NCBI GenBank assembly: GCA_950063125.1
Contig: CATLZI010000157.1
Coordinates: forward strand, 1 to 5,434
Source of the DNA: an uncultured Porticoccus sp.
GTDB lineage: Bacteria; Pseudomonadota; Gammaproteobacteria; Pseudomonadales; Porticoccaceae
Direction of reading: 5' to 3'
DNA length: 5,434 bases
Under the pieces are notes generated by a model. The model worked only from the letters and a program-made list of their open reading frames with translations. It was not told the DNA's origin and searched no databases. Below are positions 4,840-5,434 of the stretch, one piece after another. Positions within the stretch are counted from its first letter, which is position 1; each line of letters starts with the position of its first letter. Position numbers and translations under genes: made by a program.

Positions 4840-5434
4840 TATGGGCAGTTGCAGGCAAAGACTGATACTGAGCAGGCCACAGCGGCCAAGTGTTCAGACT
4901 GGTCAAAACCCGAAGCCTTGCGGGGTTTCAGGTCGTGATTGCCGTCCTCCAGCCAGTGGATTGTTACGGCGGGGCTCAACGGGATTGAGGCCAACTCATC
5001 GGGCCTGCCAAAGGGATCTCGGGTGCCCTGATAAATCAGGGCCGGCGTGGTCATGGTTTGCAAGTGATCAACCCGCATCCGCTCAGGTTTGCCGGGCGGA
5101 TGAAAAGGGTAACCGAGGCAGCACAGCCCTGCTGCGCCCAGTTCGTCGGCGACCATACTCGCCATGCGACCACCCATGGATTTGCCGCCGATCAGTATCG
5201 GGGCGGGAAGATCCTCGCGATGACAGCAGTGGGCGTAGACTTCGCGCCAACAGTCCAGCAATACGGGCTGGCGGCGTCCGGTGTTGAGTTGTTTGAAAGC
5301 TTCACGCACTTTTCCTGGCGTTTCTTCTGGCGTCTCTGCACGTCCCTGCCACTTAGTTACAGAAGCGACGGCACCTGGCTGATCCTTCAATTCATGCAAC
5401 AGGCCAATGCCTTTGCCAATGAACTTAGACGGAA
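4839..5434 (-). CDS. KANL3/Tex30-type alpha/beta hydrolase, partial, with atypical N-terminal part
   Basis: The C-terminal two thirds are a clear alpha/beta hydrolase of the KANL3/Tex30 group (dienelactone hydrolase-like). Counting from an in-frame TTG at 5399, these are GGKSMGG with nucleophile S74, GYPFHPPGKPE (96-106), QGTRDPFG with acid D128, and DGNHDLKPRK with H155, so the Ser-Asp-His triad is complete. Its substrate is unknown. Homology can be followed up to about GRRQPVLLDCWREVY (41-55, bases ~5279-5235). Upstream of that, relatives carry an HGAG oxyanion-type motif and an FPYM segment, the latter only about 15-20 residues away. Here the open frame instead reads KVREAFKQLN and similar sequence, continues to the window edge, and no other frame shows the missing motifs. 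The N-terminus is thus replaced, rearranged or chimeric. TTG 5399 is not a trusted start; I list the gene as open at the edge. Confidence 0.78.
   Translation of the reverse strand, partial: PSKFIGKGIGLLHELKDQPGAVASVTKWQGRAETPEETPGKVREAFKQLNTGRRQPVLLDCWREVYAHCCHREDLPAPILIGGKSMGGRMASMVADELGAAGLCCLGYPFHPPGKPERMRVDHLQTMTTPALIYQGTRDPFGRPDELASIPLSPAVTIHWLEDGNHDLKPRKASGFDQSEHLAAVACSVSVFACNCP

Noticed and set aside
1..5434. Mobile element, CRISPR array, toxin-antitoxin or phage-defence system
   Set aside because: No transposase, integrase, direct-repeat array, terminal inverted repeats or paired small toxin-like genes are visible. The identified genes are housekeeping types.

Overview
The window looks like chromosomal DNA of a gammaproteobacterium with moderately high GC content, most plausibly of the broad Pseudomonadales/Cellvibrionales type. 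This rests on gene content: pdxB, the EF-P hydroxylase epmC, a PA1571-type small protein next to an ATP-NAD kinase-like gene (the pairing I recall from Pseudomonas, PA1571/PA1572), and a KANL3/Tex30-type hydrolase. I see no tRNA, rRNA, CRISPR array, insertion sequence or phage gene. This is mostly ordinary housekeeping DNA.

Layout. (1) 40-414, minus: N-terminal part of an ATP-NAD kinase-like protein whose frame stops just after its GGDGT motif near the left edge. (2) 415-514: a short divergent intergenic region. (3) 515-691, plus: a 58-residue PA1571-type protein whose stop codon overlaps the stop of pdxB. (4) 3737 down to 688, minus: a compact four-gene run, read in the order gamma-glutamylcyclotransferase-like protein, EF-P hydroxylase EpmC, stand-alone 5'-3' exonuclease, PdxB. 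The junctions are overlapping or nearly so (probable 11-nt overlap, then TGATG, then ATGA), so one mRNA with translational coupling is likely. (5) 3738-3884: a divergent intergenic region with a foldable leader in front of (6) 3885-4580, plus: a 231-residue protein I do not recognise, built from two similar modules. (7) 4581-4838: non-coding DNA with several inverted repeats, two of them possible terminators. (8) 4839 to the right edge, minus: an alpha/beta hydrolase with an intact catalytic core but an unexpected N-terminal part.

Functional picture. The operon mixes unrelated housekeeping roles: vitamin B6 synthesis (PdxB), a late step of EF-P modification (EpmC), flap or 5' DNA processing (exonuclease) and gamma-glutamyl turnover (cyclotransferase-like). 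No common pathway is evident, so shared expression rather than shared chemistry is the simplest reading.

The points most worth a second look are the two-module unknown protein at 3885-4580, and the fact that both edge genes abruptly lose similarity to their families (about position 48 on the left, about position 5277 on the right). The edge breaks may be chimeric or low-quality contig ends rather than biology. I found no convincing new multi-gene system here.
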